Positions 25,580 through 34,518 are shown, counted from the first letter of the stretch. The stretch: 64,000 nt of DNA from Amycolatopsis solani (GCF_033441515.1 NZ_JAWQJT010000001.1:992001-1056000); one strand, 5' to 3'. The notes: generated by a model not told the origin, from the sequence alone. Program-made: numbers and translations.

Positions 25580-26902
25580 TCAACGAGGTGCGCGCGGCGA
25601 GGTTACGGCTTTGGGCAGCGCGATTCGCGCGGTCCGGATTTCCGTGATCAGCCGGGTTTTCCGGCGGTGGGTTTCCACCAGCGCGGCGAGGTAAGCGGTG
25701 AATTCGTCCGCCGTTTCGGCGCGCTTGTGCAAGCCGCGCAACAACTTCAGCCGGCGGGCGGCTTCCTGGTACGCCTGCGGGTCCTTGCGCTCGATGAGCT
25801 CGTCGACGTGCTCGCGGAACACCGGGATGGTCTCGGCCGGGTGCTCGGCCGCGCGCAGCTCGGCCAGTTCGAGCTTGAGTTCCGGCGACGCCTCGAACCG
25901 GACGCAGGCGCGCCAGGCTTCGTCGGGACGGCCGTCGTCGAGCAGGACGCGGACGAGCTCGTCGGCCCCGCCGTCCGCGGCGAGTTCGCGCAGGCGCGCC
26001 AGCGCGTCCCGGCGCTGCGCCGTCCACTTGCCCGCGGCCTGCGCGGCTTCGCGCAGCGCGGCGAACGTCTCGCGGTCCGGCCGGGCGTCGAACTCCTTGC
26101 GGCGGCGGGAAGTCTCGTCCTCCGGTTCGGGTTGCGGCGGCGGCTGCTTGTCGTGGGTGAGCGCACGGGCGGCGTGGGCGATGGCTTCGCTGTGGCGTCC
26201 CGCGGCCCGCAGCACCCGGACGATCTTGAGGCTGACGTCGACGCGCGGCGGCTTGGCGGACAGGATCGCGACCAGCTCGTCGACGTCGCCGAGCACTTCG
26301 GCCAGCTGTTCGCGCAGCCGTTCGGCCACTTCCCGGCGGTGGCCAGCGACGTTCGCCGCGAGCACGTCGTCCACCGCGGTCTTGATCAGCTTGAGCCCGC
26401 GTTCGCCCAGCGCGGTCGCGAAGTCGGCGAGGTCGATCACCGGCCAGCCGGGGCCGTCGAACTCGACCTCGACGATCCAAGCGGCCAGCTTCTCGGGGTC
26501 CGGCGGCCGGGCGGCGCACGCGCGGGCGTAGAGCTCGACGGCCCGGTCCAGCCGCTCGCCGAGGTCACCGGTGTGGTCGCCGGCCTGCTCCAGGACTTCG
26601 CTGATGTCGTCGACCGTGCGCCGGGCCAGCGGCGCCAGGTCGGCGCGGCTGCCGGCGTCGAGCATCCGCTGCAGCGTGTCCAGCACCGCGCCGATCTTCG
26701 CGGTGTATTCGACGTTCCCGTCGGTCACCGCGGTGTCGAGCAAGCGGTGCGCCTCGCTGACGTCACCGGATTGGGTGGCCGCGCGCAGCTCGAGGGAATG
26801 CCGCAACTCAGGGTCACGCTCGGCTTGCGCGTGCAGCAGGTCCGCCAGCGTCTCCGCGTCCAAAGTGCGCAGGTAGGGGCGGAGATCCGGGAGGGGACTC
26901 AC
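25580..26902 (-). CDS. Unknown helical-repeat protein (DUF6880-like)
   Basis: A 440-residue soluble, almost wholly helical protein. The N-terminus LRPYLRTLDAETLADLLHAQ and repeated pairs of helices resemble the helical part of actinobacterial SWIM-zinc-finger-linked proteins (DUF6880-like); no zinc finger is present here. That match is by memory of pattern and is tentative. GTG 26902 is selected because CAGACT, a -10-like box, ends seven bases upstream. A charged linker (PEPEDETSRRRKEFDARPD) splits the protein near residue 280. No partner is evident. Confidence 0.7.
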   Translation of the reverse strand: MSPLPDLRPYLRTLDAETLADLLHAQAERDPELRHSLELRAATQSGDVSEAHRLLDTAVTDGNVEYTAKIGAVLDTLQRMLDAGSRADLAPLARRTVDDISEVLEQAGDHTGDLGERLDRAVELYARACAARPPDPEKLAAWIVEVEFDGPGWPVIDLADFATALGERGLKLIKTAVDDVLAANVAGHRREVAERLREQLAEVLGDVDELVAILSAKPPRVDVSLKIVRVLRAAGRHSEAIAHAARALTHDKQPPPQPEPEDETSRRRKEFDARPDRETFAALREAAQAAGKWTAQRRDALARLRELAADGGADELVRVLLDDGRPDEAWRACVRFEASPELKLELAELRAAEHPAETIPVFREHVDELIERKDPQAYQEAARRLKLLRGLHKRAETADEFTAYLAALVETHRRKTRLITEIRTARIALPKAVTSPRAPR

Positions 26903-26990
26903 GCGCACCAGTCTGCCCGACCCCGGCAAGCTGGCGTGTGGGCCAACCGCGTGCTCTTTTCGGAGTAGTAGGTGACTCTCGGTGAGGCCT

Positions 26991-27911
26991 TCATGGGCGG
27001 CGCAAGTCGTCGAGCACGGCTTTCAGCGGCCACGGCTCGGGCGTCTTCGGCCGTCGTGACCGTGCGTGTCGGGGGCGCGGGATGGCCGAGCGGACGGTCG
27101 GAACCATGATCGGGACGACCGGCACCGGCACCCGCGCCACGAGCCGCCGCACGACGATCAGCAAGAGCACCGCGCTGAGCAGCAGCGCGGTCCCCGCGGC
27201 GAGCGCGCCGGCGAGCGTCCGGCGGCCGTCGTCGAGCGTGAGCTGCACGGCGTACTGGCTCTGCTGCGTGTAGAGGCGGCCGAGCTGCTCGGAAACGGTG
27301 TAGGCGGCGCTGCGCCACGTGGACTCGGGCACGGGCAGCGGTTCGGCGGCGGTGAACGCGTCCTCGGCGGCGGCCAGCCTGCTCCAGTCGGCGCTGCGGG
27401 TGAGCGATTCGTACACCGTCCGGCCACTGTCCGTGAGCTGCGGCGCCACCCGCGTCAGCCCGGCCCGGTAAGCAGCGACGGCGGAAGCGTACGGCCGCCG
27501 AGTGACGCCGTCGAGCCCCGCCAGCGCGAGGGAATCGGAGCGGTCCATGCCCTCGGCGACGGAAAGCAGTTCGACGGCGGTCGTCTGCTGGTAGGCCGAC
27601 TCGGCGTCCGGCGCGCGGCGGACGTAGTCGCGCAGCCCGGCGATGGCGGTGTCGATCCGCTGGGTGTAACTCGCGTACGCGGACGTCCGGAGGTCAGGCG
27701 CGGCCATCGCGGCGCTCCGCTGCGCCTGCAGCGCGACCACGGACCGGGCCGTCCGGTCGGCCGCCGACGCCGTCTCCAGCGCGAGGTCGCGCGTGTGAAC
27801 CGCTTGCTGGACAAGGAAAGCCGTGATGACGATCGCCACCACGACGAGAGCACTGCCGGGGATGAGCGCGATGCCCAGCATGCGGCCGCGGACGGATCGC
27901 AGGTACTTCAA
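26991..27911 (-). CDS. NIT-like sensor membrane protein lacking a kinase domain
   Basis: A 306-residue protein with two membrane segments: GIALIPGSALVVVAIVITAF near the start and AGALAAGTALLLSAVLLLIV near 250. The outside helical domain between them (QQAVHTRDLALETASAADRT ... QRSAAMAAPDLRTSAYASYT) resembles the nitrate/nitrite-sensing NIT domain of actinobacterial histidine kinases. The cytoplasmic part is only about 45 residues, Arg/Pro-rich, without HAMP or kinase motifs. TTG 27911 is chosen since GGAAGGG lies six bases upstream and the promoter at 27961-27990 would place the mRNA start downstream of the alternative GTG 27983. Confidence 0.65.
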   Translation of the reverse strand: MKYLRSVRGRMLGIALIPGSALVVVAIVITAFLVQQAVHTRDLALETASAADRTARSVVALQAQRSAAMAAPDLRTSAYASYTQRIDTAIAGLRDYVRRAPDAESAYQQTTAVELLSVAEGMDRSDSLALAGLDGVTRRPYASAVAAYRAGLTRVAPQLTDSGRTVYESLTRSADWSRLAAAEDAFTAAEPLPVPESTWRSAAYTVSEQLGRLYTQQSQYAVQLTLDDGRRTLAGALAAGTALLLSAVLLLIVVRRLVARVPVPVVPIMVPTVRSAIPRPRHARSRRPKTPEPWPLKAVLDDLRRP

Positions 27912-27960
27912 GACGTTCCCTTCCCAGCCTTGGGCCCCGCAAGCATCCCCGACGAAGTGC

Positions 27961-27990
27961 AACCTATTGAGTGAGAGATTCACCGGTCAA
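27961..27990 (-). promoter_or_regulatory. Sigma-70-type promoter for the NIT-like gene
   Basis: On the minus strand TTGACC (complement of 27985-27990), an 18-base spacer and TAGGTT (complement of 27961-27966). This is one of the clearest -35/-10 pairs in the window. Confidence 0.55.
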
Positions 27991-28045
27991 CGACAATCCG
28001 CCATACGGCTGTTAGCGCACCGTGACGGCCGGGCACAATCGCCGC

Positions 28046-28363
28046 GTGACCTTCGACGACGTGACCCAGCGCCTGCGCGACTTCGCGGCGGCCCGAGCCT
28101 GGGAGCCGTTCCACACCCCGAAGAACCTCGTCATGGCGCTCTCCGGCGAGGTGGGCGAACTGACCTCGCTGTTCCAGTGGCTGACGCCGTCGGAGTCCGA
28201 CGCGTGGCGCGAAGACGCCGAGCTGGAGGCGAAGGTGCTCGACGAGATCGCGGACGTCACGCTGTACCTGCTGCAGCTGGCGGACCGCCTCGGCGTCGAC
28301 CTGGCGGCCGCGGCGCACGCGAAGATCGACCGCAACGAGGTCCGCTTCCCGCCACCCGCCTAG
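28046..28363 (+). CDS. MazG-like nucleotide pyrophosphohydrolase
   Basis: A 105-residue all-alpha NTP pyrophosphohydrolase of the MazG/RS21-C6 (dCTP pyrophosphatase) type, which cleaves unusual nucleoside triphosphates. The metal-binding helices show SGEVGELTSLFQW and VLDEIADVTLYLLQLAD, giving the ExxE and ExxD pattern. GTG 28046 lies six bases after a CACAAT box, fitting a leaderless start; the frame is open 24 bases upstream. It shares four bases at its stop with the convergent DUF3024 gene. Confidence 0.88.
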   Translation: MTFDDVTQRLRDFAAARAWEPFHTPKNLVMALSGEVGELTSLFQWLTPSESDAWREDAELEAKVLDEIADVTLYLLQLADRLGVDLAAAAHAKIDRNEVRFPPPA

Positions 28364-28662
28364 TTCCGCTCGCAGCGCCGTTCGATCTCGGCCAGCAACG
28401 GCGGCGGCGTACTGGCGACGGGCGCCTCCGGGTGCGCCAGCCACCGCCCGTTCCGGTCGGCCCAGAACACCGACCAGATCCCGAAGTCGTCGACGCGCAG
28501 CTGCGCGATCTTCTGCTCGCTCCCACCCCGCAGCTCGAAGATGGTGACGGCCCGCCCCCGCGTCCGGCACTCGACGCGCAGCTGGTCCCGCAGGTGTTCG
28601 GGCACGCGCCGGGCACACCAGCGCTCGATCTGCCGCAGCGCGAATTCCGGGATGCCCGCCAT
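28360..28662 (-). CDS. DUF3024 protein
   Basis: A 100-residue protein: IPEFALRQIERWCARRVPEH at the N-terminus, VTIFELRG in the middle and WSVFWADRNGRWLAHPE near the end are the marks of DUF3024, a small family of unknown function. ATG 28662 follows TTCACT by seven bases, suggesting a leaderless start. Convergent with the MazG-like gene. Confidence 0.82.
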   Translation of the reverse strand: MAGIPEFALRQIERWCARRVPEHLRDQLRVECRTRGRAVTIFELRGGSEQKIAQLRVDDFGIWSVFWADRNGRWLAHPEAPVASTPPPLLAEIERRCERN

Positions 28663-28685
28663 GCCGACCAGTGAACCGGACCGCC

Positions 28686-29237
28686 TCACCGCTCGCGCAG
28701 GTGGGCGACAACGGCGTCGTAGGTCTCCTCGGCCGCCCGCCCGTCAGTGGCGACGACAACACACCCGGGCCGCTGCGGCAGGTAGGCGGTGAGCTGGTCG
28801 TGGATCCGCTCGACCATGGCGGCGCCACCCCGCGAGTTCACGACGTGGTCGACCCCCGCGGTCGCGGCATCCCCGTTGGCCGCCCGTGCGGCGAACCGCT
28901 GCCCGGCCACGGGCTTCTCGGCGGTGAGCAGGATTTCCCGGTACTCGGCCCCGCACTCCACGGCAACGCGTTCGAAGGCCTCGACGTCGACAACGCGGGT
29001 GGCGAGCTGCGGCATGACGACGTCGTGCCCGCTCCGCAGGTGCGCCTCCGCCATGGCCAGGGTGAGCAGCTGGGCGGCGCGGAAGGTTTCGAAGAAGGTT
29101 TCCCGCCAGCCCCCGATGAGGCAGACCACCCGATCGGTGTCGAGGTTCAGCACACCGGGATGCCGCTCGACGTAAGCCTGCGCGATCGTGGACTTCCCGA
29201 TCCCGGAAGGCCCGTTCAAGTGGATCAGTCTCGGCAC
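28686..29237 (-). CDS. P-loop kinase-like protein (AAA_18/shikimate kinase-like)
   Basis: A 183-residue nucleotide-binding protein: Walker A HLNGPSGIGKSTIAQAYVE at the N-terminus, LNLDTDRV as the acidic motif, and a lid region rich in Arg (FAARAANGD). It resembles chloramphenicol phosphotransferase-like and small-molecule kinases; the substrate is unknown. GTG 29237 (or 29240) lies a few bases after a TAGGGT box. Downstream of and on the same strand as the membrane pseudo-exonuclease gene. Confidence 0.75.
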   Translation of the reverse strand: MPRLIHLNGPSGIGKSTIAQAYVERHPGVLNLDTDRVVCLIGGWRETFFETFRAAQLLTLAMAEAHLRSGHDVVMPQLATRVVDVEAFERVAVECGAEYREILLTAEKPVAGQRFAARAANGDAATAGVDHVVNSRGGAAMVERIHDQLTAYLPQRPGCVVVATDGRAAEETYDAVVAHLRER

Positions 29238-29247
29238 CACCCCGACC

Positions 29248-30645
29248 CTAGCGCGGCGCGGGTTCGGCGAGCCACCAGCCGCCGACCAGGGCACCGACCC
29301 CGAGAACGGCGACGAAGATGCCTGCGGCCAGCGGGGTTCCGCCGAACATCGCCAGTACGACGATGACCATCAGCAACAGCCCGGCACCCATCAGGATCCG
29401 CCCGCCGACGAGCTTCGGCGTCCGGCTTGCGGCGACCGGCCGGGCGGCCGCCGGTCGGGCAGGCGGGGGCTCGAAGCCGAGGGCCACCGGGGCCGAGCGG
29501 ACGTCGAGCACGACCGCACCCAGCTCGGCGGCCCTGGCCAGGCGCGGCTCGTTCGCGGGCACGCTCGGGTCGGCCACGAGGTGGGTGACGCTCGCGGTCA
29601 GCTTCTTGGCCAGCTGCACACCTTCCGCCAGCACGCGGGCGCGCAGCTGGTCGGCCGCCGCCGTGCTGCCGAGGACGAGCACGCGGGCCGGTTTGCCGCC
29701 CGCGGCCGGCTGGAGGTCGCCGGCGGCTCCGACACCGAGCGCGGTCGCCACCTGCCGCAGCTCGCGGGCTTCCGCGGTGGTCACCACGCCGTCCCGTTCC
29801 GCGACTTCACGCAGAGCGGCCACGAACCGTTCGTGCGTCGAGCGCACGCGATCGGCGGGCCAGCCGGCCTCGGCCGCCAGCCCGGCCAGCGCCGAAACCT
29901 CGTCCGGCGACAGGTGCCGGTCGGCGACCACGCCGGCGAGCAGGTCCAGGTAGGCGTCGCCGCCCTCGCCGATCGCCACGCGCTCGACGGCTTCGGCCAT
30001 CCACCCCGGTTCGGCGACCGGGACGTCGGCGCGCGGCCGCAGCGGGCCGACCGCGAACTGCGGCAGGGCGGGCAGGACCGGCGGCGTGGCGAAGGTGAAG
30101 CCGTGGCGGCCGAAGAGGCTGACGGCGAGCTGCGCGACGGTGCGCGCCCCCGACAACGCCGTCGCCCCCGGCCTGGCCGAGATCCCGAAGGCGGGCGCCA
30201 CGGTGGCGAGCCGGTGGTTGGGCAGCCGGACCGCGGTCCGCGCGGCGGCCAGCGTGTCCACGCCGGGCAGCACCGGCACGCGGGCGCCGAGCCGGTCGGC
30301 CTCGTGGCTCAGGAAAGCCGTGACGAACGGCAGGTCGTGCGCCACGACGACGCTGCCGCGGCACAGGTTCAGCAGCGATCCCAACGCGGCACCGAACGCC
30401 GGTGCGCCGTCGAGTTCGGCGCGCGTGATGCCGTGCAGGAGGACCGGACCGGGCGGCACGCCGGGCCCGGGGTCGACCAGGGTCGACAGCTCACCGGCGA
30501 CCGAGCCGTCGGGGCGGACCCGGACCGCGGCCAGCTCGACGACGTGCCCCGGCCGCAGCCCGGTCGTGCGGATGTCCAGCGCGGTGAAGTCGGTGCCCTG
30601 CGCGGGATGGCCGCCGGCGCCGAGCAGCGGGAGGGATTCGATCAC
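29248..30645 (-). CDS. Membrane-anchored DnaQ-like protein with lost exonuclease residues, TerB-like and BRCT parts
   Basis: About 465 residues. The N-terminal DnaQ-fold domain reads FTALDIRTTGLRPG where active enzymes have DxE, VVAHDLPFVTAFL where they have VAHN..FD, and GATALSGARTVAQL where they have H.AL.DA. So only the first aspartate survives and nuclease activity is unlikely. A helical TerB-like region follows (GGDAYLDLLAGVVADRHLSP and ERDGVVTTAEARELRQVA), then a BRCT-like domain (ARVLVLGSTAAADQLRARV ... ASVTHLVADPSVP), and two C-terminal membrane segments (ILMGAGLLLMVIVVLAMFGG, AAGIFVAVLGVGALVGGWW). Start GTG 30645 is weakly supported. Soluble exonuclease-TerB-BRCT proteins are common in actinobacteria; this version seems turned into a membrane-bound binding protein. 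Confidence 0.75.
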   Translation of the reverse strand: MIESLPLLGAGGHPAQGTDFTALDIRTTGLRPGHVVELAAVRVRPDGSVAGELSTLVDPGPGVPPGPVLLHGITRAELDGAPAFGAALGSLLNLCRGSVVVAHDLPFVTAFLSHEADRLGARVPVLPGVDTLAAARTAVRLPNHRLATVAPAFGISARPGATALSGARTVAQLAVSLFGRHGFTFATPPVLPALPQFAVGPLRPRADVPVAEPGWMAEAVERVAIGEGGDAYLDLLAGVVADRHLSPDEVSALAGLAAEAGWPADRVRSTHERFVAALREVAERDGVVTTAEARELRQVATALGVGAAGDLQPAAGGKPARVLVLGSTAAADQLRARVLAEGVQLAKKLTASVTHLVADPSVPANEPRLARAAELGAVVLDVRSAPVALGFEPPPARPAAARPVAASRTPKLVGGRILMGAGLLLMVIVVLAMFGGTPLAAGIFVAVLGVGALVGGWWLAEPAPR

Positions 30646-30836
30646 GCCAGCTGGTCGTTTTCCCGGCCGGCGTTGTGACAGCTTTTCGGCGTGGGCGCAT
30701 GGTTCGTGACGAGATCGTGACGGCAACAATCCATCCGATAACGACTGGTGGTCGATCACGGGCTCGCCCGTAACAACGGCGGCAGGTTTCCCGAGTACAC
30801 CCTCGGCACCCCGAGTCGAAGAACAGGGAATCCCCG

Positions 30837-31634
30837 ATGAAGCGTTTTCCTAACTGGCTGAAGATCGTCTTGGCCGCCTTCGGCGTCCTGTTCGTGCTCG
30901 GCGCGATCTTCGGCGAAGCGCCGGCGCCGAAGCCCGTCGTCGCGGCGGCTCCGGCGTCGCCCACACCGCCGCCGACCAGCACGACTTCGACGCCGTCGCC
31001 GACCCCGGCCGCCGTCACCTACACCGTCGGCACGGTGACCGACGGCGCCACCGTCGTCGTCAACGGCAGCGACGGCACCACGAAAACGGTGCACGTGCTC
31101 GGCGTCGTCGCCCCGCTCGTCACCACCGGCTGCTACGCGACGGAATCGCTGGGCTGGGCCGTCACGACGCTTTCCGGCAAAGCCGTGACACTCGGCGCGG
31201 AAACCGCGCAAGGCGTCGCCGTGACCCTCGCCGACGGCCGGGATTACGCGGCTCTCGCGATCCAGCTGGGTTATCTGAAGTACGCGTCGAACGCGACGCT
31301 GCCCGCGCTCGCGGCCGCCGAAACCGCCGCGAAGCAGGCCACCACCGGGTTGTGGGGTGCGCCGTGCCACGGCACCATCGACGCCCCGGCGCCGGCGCCC
31401 ACCACGGTCGTCCAGCCGGTCGCCCCGCCCGCGCCGACGACCAAGGCGGCCCCGAAGCCGCCGCCGGTCGTCCGGACGACCGAGGAAGCGCCGGCCCCGG
31501 AACCGGACCACAGCGCCTACTACGCGAACTGCTCCGCCGCGAAGGCCGCGGGCGCCGCTCCGCTGTACCGGGGCGAACCCGGTTACCGGTCCGCGCTCGA
31601 CCGCGACGGCGACGGCGTCGCCTGCGAACGGTGA
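30837..31634 (+). CDS. Thermonuclease-like domain plus excalibur domain, exported, probably inactive
   Basis: A 265-residue exported protein. The N-terminal membrane/signal segment (WLKIVLAAFGVLFVLGAIFG) is followed by a Pro/Thr linker, a staphylococcal nuclease-like barrel and a C-terminal excalibur calcium-binding motif (YYANCSAAKAAGAAPLYRGE ... LDRDGDGVACE). In the nuclease part, VTDGATVVV replaces the usual DGDT and VLGVVAPLV replaces GIDTPE, so metal and catalytic residues are missing. It therefore probably binds rather than cuts. ATG 30837 has a weak GGGAA upstream. It belongs to a small cluster with a second excalibur protein and a sortase about 3 kb away. Confidence 0.78.
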   Translation: MKRFPNWLKIVLAAFGVLFVLGAIFGEAPAPKPVVAAAPASPTPPPTSTTSTPSPTPAAVTYTVGTVTDGATVVVNGSDGTTKTVHVLGVVAPLVTTGCYATESLGWAVTTLSGKAVTLGAETAQGVAVTLADGRDYAALAIQLGYLKYASNATLPALAAAETAAKQATTGLWGAPCHGTIDAPAPAPTTVVQPVAPPAPTTKAAPKPPPVVRTTEEAPAPEPDHSAYYANCSAAKAAGAAPLYRGEPGYRSALDRDGDGVACER

Positions 31635-31648
31635 TCTAACCTGGTCCG

Positions 31649-33907
31649 ATGACCACCGCCGAGGAATTGCTCGGCAGGCTCGCGGGCCTGGACCGGGACG
31701 CGCTGGCGAAGGTGCTGGCCCACCGCCCGGACGTGCTGGCGGAGCCGTGGCCGCGGCGGCTCGATGTCGTGGCCGCGCGGCTCGCGGCGCCCGAATCCGT
31801 CGACGAAGTCCTGCTCGGGTTGCCGATGCCGTTGGCGCAGGTGCTGCGCGCCGTCCAGCTGTGCGACGCGCTGAGGCAAGGGCCGGTGCCACTCGACGAC
31901 GTCGCCGAGCTGCTCGGCGGGGCCGACGTGCGGTCCTTTGTGGACGAACTCGCCGAGCGGGCCCTGCTGTGGCGTGACGACGACCGGATCTTCCTGCTGG
32001 AAGTGCTGCAGCGGAACAGCTTCCGCGCCGAAGGTCTCGGTCAGCCCGTCACGGACCTGCTCGCGGAGCTCACCACGACCCAGCGGGCGCAGCTGGCCCG
32101 CAACCTCGGGGTGGCGCCGAAGGAGCTCGTCCGGCACTTCCGCGACGGCGAGCGCCTCCGCGAACTGTTCGCCACCGCGCCCGAGCGGACGCGCAAGGTG
32201 TTGCGGGACATGGCCGACGGCGTCCCCGAGGTCGACGGCATGCCGCCGCTGGGCTGGGCGCTCGACCACGGCTTCCTGTTCGGCACCTACTACGGCGGTA
32301 CCGCCATGCCGATCGAAGTCTCGCTCGCCCTGCGTGGTCCGGACCACCGGCTGCCATTCACGCCCGTGGAGCCGGCGTGCGCCGTCACGCACGTCGGGGT
32401 CGAGGCGGGCGAGGCGACTTCGTCGGCTGCCGCGCTGCGGTTGCTGGACCGGGTTTCGGCGATCCTCGACCTCGCCGCCGCGGAACCGTTGCCGCTGCTC
32501 AAGGACGGCACGATCGGGTCCCGGCTGGTCAAGAAGGTCGCCAAGGACACCGGCGCGACGCCGTCGGAGATCGAGCTGGCCATCGACCTCGCCGCGCAGG
32601 CGGGCCTGCTGATCGCCGACGAGCCGCCGGTGCCTCGCCGCGGCCACAAGGCGCCGCCGCCCACGCTCGCGCCGGATCCGGACCTGGCCCGGCCCGCGCC
32701 GGCGCTGCTGTACCGCCTGCTGCTGACGACCTGGTGGAACCCGGTTCCGCCGGAGCACGGGACGGACGTCGACGTGTTCGTCCGGCGGCTGCTCGTGCGG
32801 CTGCTGGCGCGGCTCGAGCCCGGCACGGCGATCACCGGCGAGCTGACCCGCCTCGTCGAGTGGCACGCGCCGCTGCTGCCGGCCGACGACCTTACCGAAT
32901 ACGTCGAGACCGCGGTCGCCGAGGGCGAACTGCTCGGCGTCTTCGCGCACGGCGCGGTCACCGCCGCCGGGCGCGCGCTGCTTTCGGACGGCGAGCTCGT
33001 CGAGGTCACCGACGAGCTCGTCTCCCGCGCGCGGACGACGGCGTTGTTCGGCACCGACCTGACGGCGATCGTCGCCGGTTCGCCCGACGCCCGGCTGGCC
33101 GCGCTGCTCGACCGCGCCGCCGACCGGGAAGCCCAGGGCACCGCGACGAGCTGGCGGTTCTCCCCCGCGTCCGTCCGGCGCGCGTACGACCAAGGTGTGA
33201 CGGCCGACGAACTGCTCGGCGACCTCGGCGCGATCGCCGCGGGCGAGCTGCCGCAACCGCTGGTGTACCTGGTCAACGACGTCGCGCGGCGGCACGGTGA
33301 GGCGCAGGTGATCGACGTCGCGAGCGTCGTCGTCGGCGAACCCGCCGTGCTGGCCGAACTCGCCGCGCACCGCAAGCTCGCCAAGCTCGGTCTGCGGGCC
33401 GTGGCGCCGACCGTGCTGACGTCCACTGTGGACGCGGCAGGAACGCTCGAAGCGTTGCGGGAGGCCGGTTACGCGCCGACCCGCCACGCCGCCGACGGCA
33501 CCATCGTGCTGCCCGCCCGTGACCAGCCCGAACCGAAGGCCGTCCTCCGCGACGCCGGACCCGACGAGCTCGCGCCCGATCCCGCCGACCACGCCGCACG
33601 GCTGCTGGCGGCGCCGTCGAGCGGCCCGGCCCTGCTGCGCGGCCAGCTCGCCCGCGCGATGAGCGACCGGTACGCGGGCCGGCTCACGCCGAAGCAGCAG
33701 CAACTCTGCTGGCAGCTCGAAGCCGGGATCCCGGTGGACGTCGTGTACCGCGCGGACGGCGCCGAGCCCGCGCGGCTGGTGATCGCGTACCCCGAACTCG
33801 ACGGCGACGTCCTCGACGTCTGGTCGCTCGGTGACCGCGCGTACCGGCGGCTCGAGTTGGCGCGGATCGACCTGGCTCAGACTTCGACCGCGCTCAGCCG
33901 GGCGTAG
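31649..33907 (+). CDS. Helicase_C_3-type protein (Rv0862c-like)
   Basis: A 752-residue soluble protein that resembles the mycobacterial conserved protein encoded next to the XPB-type helicase (Rv0862c family, helicase-associated C-terminal domain). It has winged-helix-like segments in the N-terminal half and a C-terminal XPB-like part (VAPTVLTSTVDAAGTLEALREA, AGYAPTRHAADGTIVLPAR). No Walker motifs are present, so it is not itself a helicase. ATG 31649 lies six bases after TAACCT, a leaderless arrangement. The partner helicase gene is not in this window. Its last 31 bases overlap the convergent sortase gene. Confidence 0.78.
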   Translation: MTTAEELLGRLAGLDRDALAKVLAHRPDVLAEPWPRRLDVVAARLAAPESVDEVLLGLPMPLAQVLRAVQLCDALRQGPVPLDDVAELLGGADVRSFVDELAERALLWRDDDRIFLLEVLQRNSFRAEGLGQPVTDLLAELTTTQRAQLARNLGVAPKELVRHFRDGERLRELFATAPERTRKVLRDMADGVPEVDGMPPLGWALDHGFLFGTYYGGTAMPIEVSLALRGPDHRLPFTPVEPACAVTHVGVEAGEATSSAAALRLLDRVSAILDLAAAEPLPLLKDGTIGSRLVKKVAKDTGATPSEIELAIDLAAQAGLLIADEPPVPRRGHKAPPPTLAPDPDLARPAPALLYRLLLTTWWNPVPPEHGTDVDVFVRRLLVRLLARLEPGTAITGELTRLVEWHAPLLPADDLTEYVETAVAEGELLGVFAHGAVTAAGRALLSDGELVEVTDELVSRARTTALFGTDLTAIVAGSPDARLAALLDRAADREAQGTATSWRFSPASVRRAYDQGVTADELLGDLGAIAAGELPQPLVYLVNDVARRHGEAQVIDVASVVVGEPAVLAELAAHRKLAKLGLRAVAPTVLTSTVDAAGTLEALREAGYAPTRHAADGTIVLPARDQPEPKAVLRDAGPDELAPDPADHAARLLAAPSSGPALLRGQLARAMSDRYAGRLTPKQQQLCWQLEAGIPVDVVYRADGAEPARLVIAYPELDGDVLDVWSLGDRAYRRLELARIDLAQTSTALSRA

Positions 33908-34518
33908 ACGACGACGTTGTCGAGGTAGTTCCCGCTCGCCCGGTCGAACTCCCCGCCGCAGGTGATGAGCCGCAGCTCGGGATCGGCCGTGTCGCCGTAC
34001 ACCTGGTCGGTCGGGAACTCGGCCTTCGCGTAGCGGTCGACGCGGTAGACGGTGAAGACCGCGATCCGGCCGTCGGCCCGGCCGACCCTGGCCTGTTCGC
34101 CGGGGTGCAGCTCCTTGAGCCGGGAAAACGCGCCGGGCACGTGCTTGTAGTCGACGTGCGCGGCCAGCACCGCCGGGCCGACCTCGCCGGGCGACGGCGC
34201 GCCGGTGAACCAGCCGACCGTCGTGGCGTCGGGCGGGACCTCGAGCGCGCCGTCCGCGGTCAGCCCGAGGTCCTCGATCCCGTCGGCCCGGACGCCGATC
34301 GCCGGGATGCTCAGTGACGCCGGTTTCGCGGACGGAAGGCCACCGGTGGTCGCTGCCGCGGTGCCCGGGGCGCCCGAGGTGCTCGGGGCGGCCGGGCTCG
34401 GCGGGGCGATCGGGTCCGGCGTCCGCGGTGAGAGGACGAGGACGAGGGCCACGGCCACGACCACGCCGAGCGCGGCGGCGACCGCCGTGACCGCCGGCCA
34501 CAGGCGCGGGTGCCTCAA
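33877..34518 (-). CDS. Class F sortase
   Basis: Exported transpeptidase of 213 residues. One N-terminal membrane segment (AVTAVAAALGVVVAVALVLV), a Pro/Ser/Thr linker, then the sortase barrel: catalytic histidine in VLAAHVDYKHVPGAFSRL, cysteine in LRLITCGGEFDRASG and an arginine in the C-terminal strand (VVVYARL). Class F sortases anchor a few surface proteins in actinobacteria. TTG 34518 overlaps the TGA of the upstream excalibur gene (TTGA), so the two are coupled and the excalibur protein may be its substrate. Confidence 0.88.
   Translation of the reverse strand: MRHPRLWPAVTAVAAALGVVVAVALVLVLSPRTPDPIAPPSPAAPSTSGAPGTAAATTGGLPSAKPASLSIPAIGVRADGIEDLGLTADGALEVPPDATTVGWFTGAPSPGEVGPAVLAAHVDYKHVPGAFSRLKELHPGEQARVGRADGRIAVFTVYRVDRYAKAEFPTDQVYGDTADPELRLITCGGEFDRASGNYLDNVVVYARLSAVEV

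Noticed and set aside
30646..30836. Cyclic di-AMP riboswitch before the excalibur/nuclease-like gene
   Set aside because: The 190-bp gap lacks the conserved core; nothing definite was seen in it.
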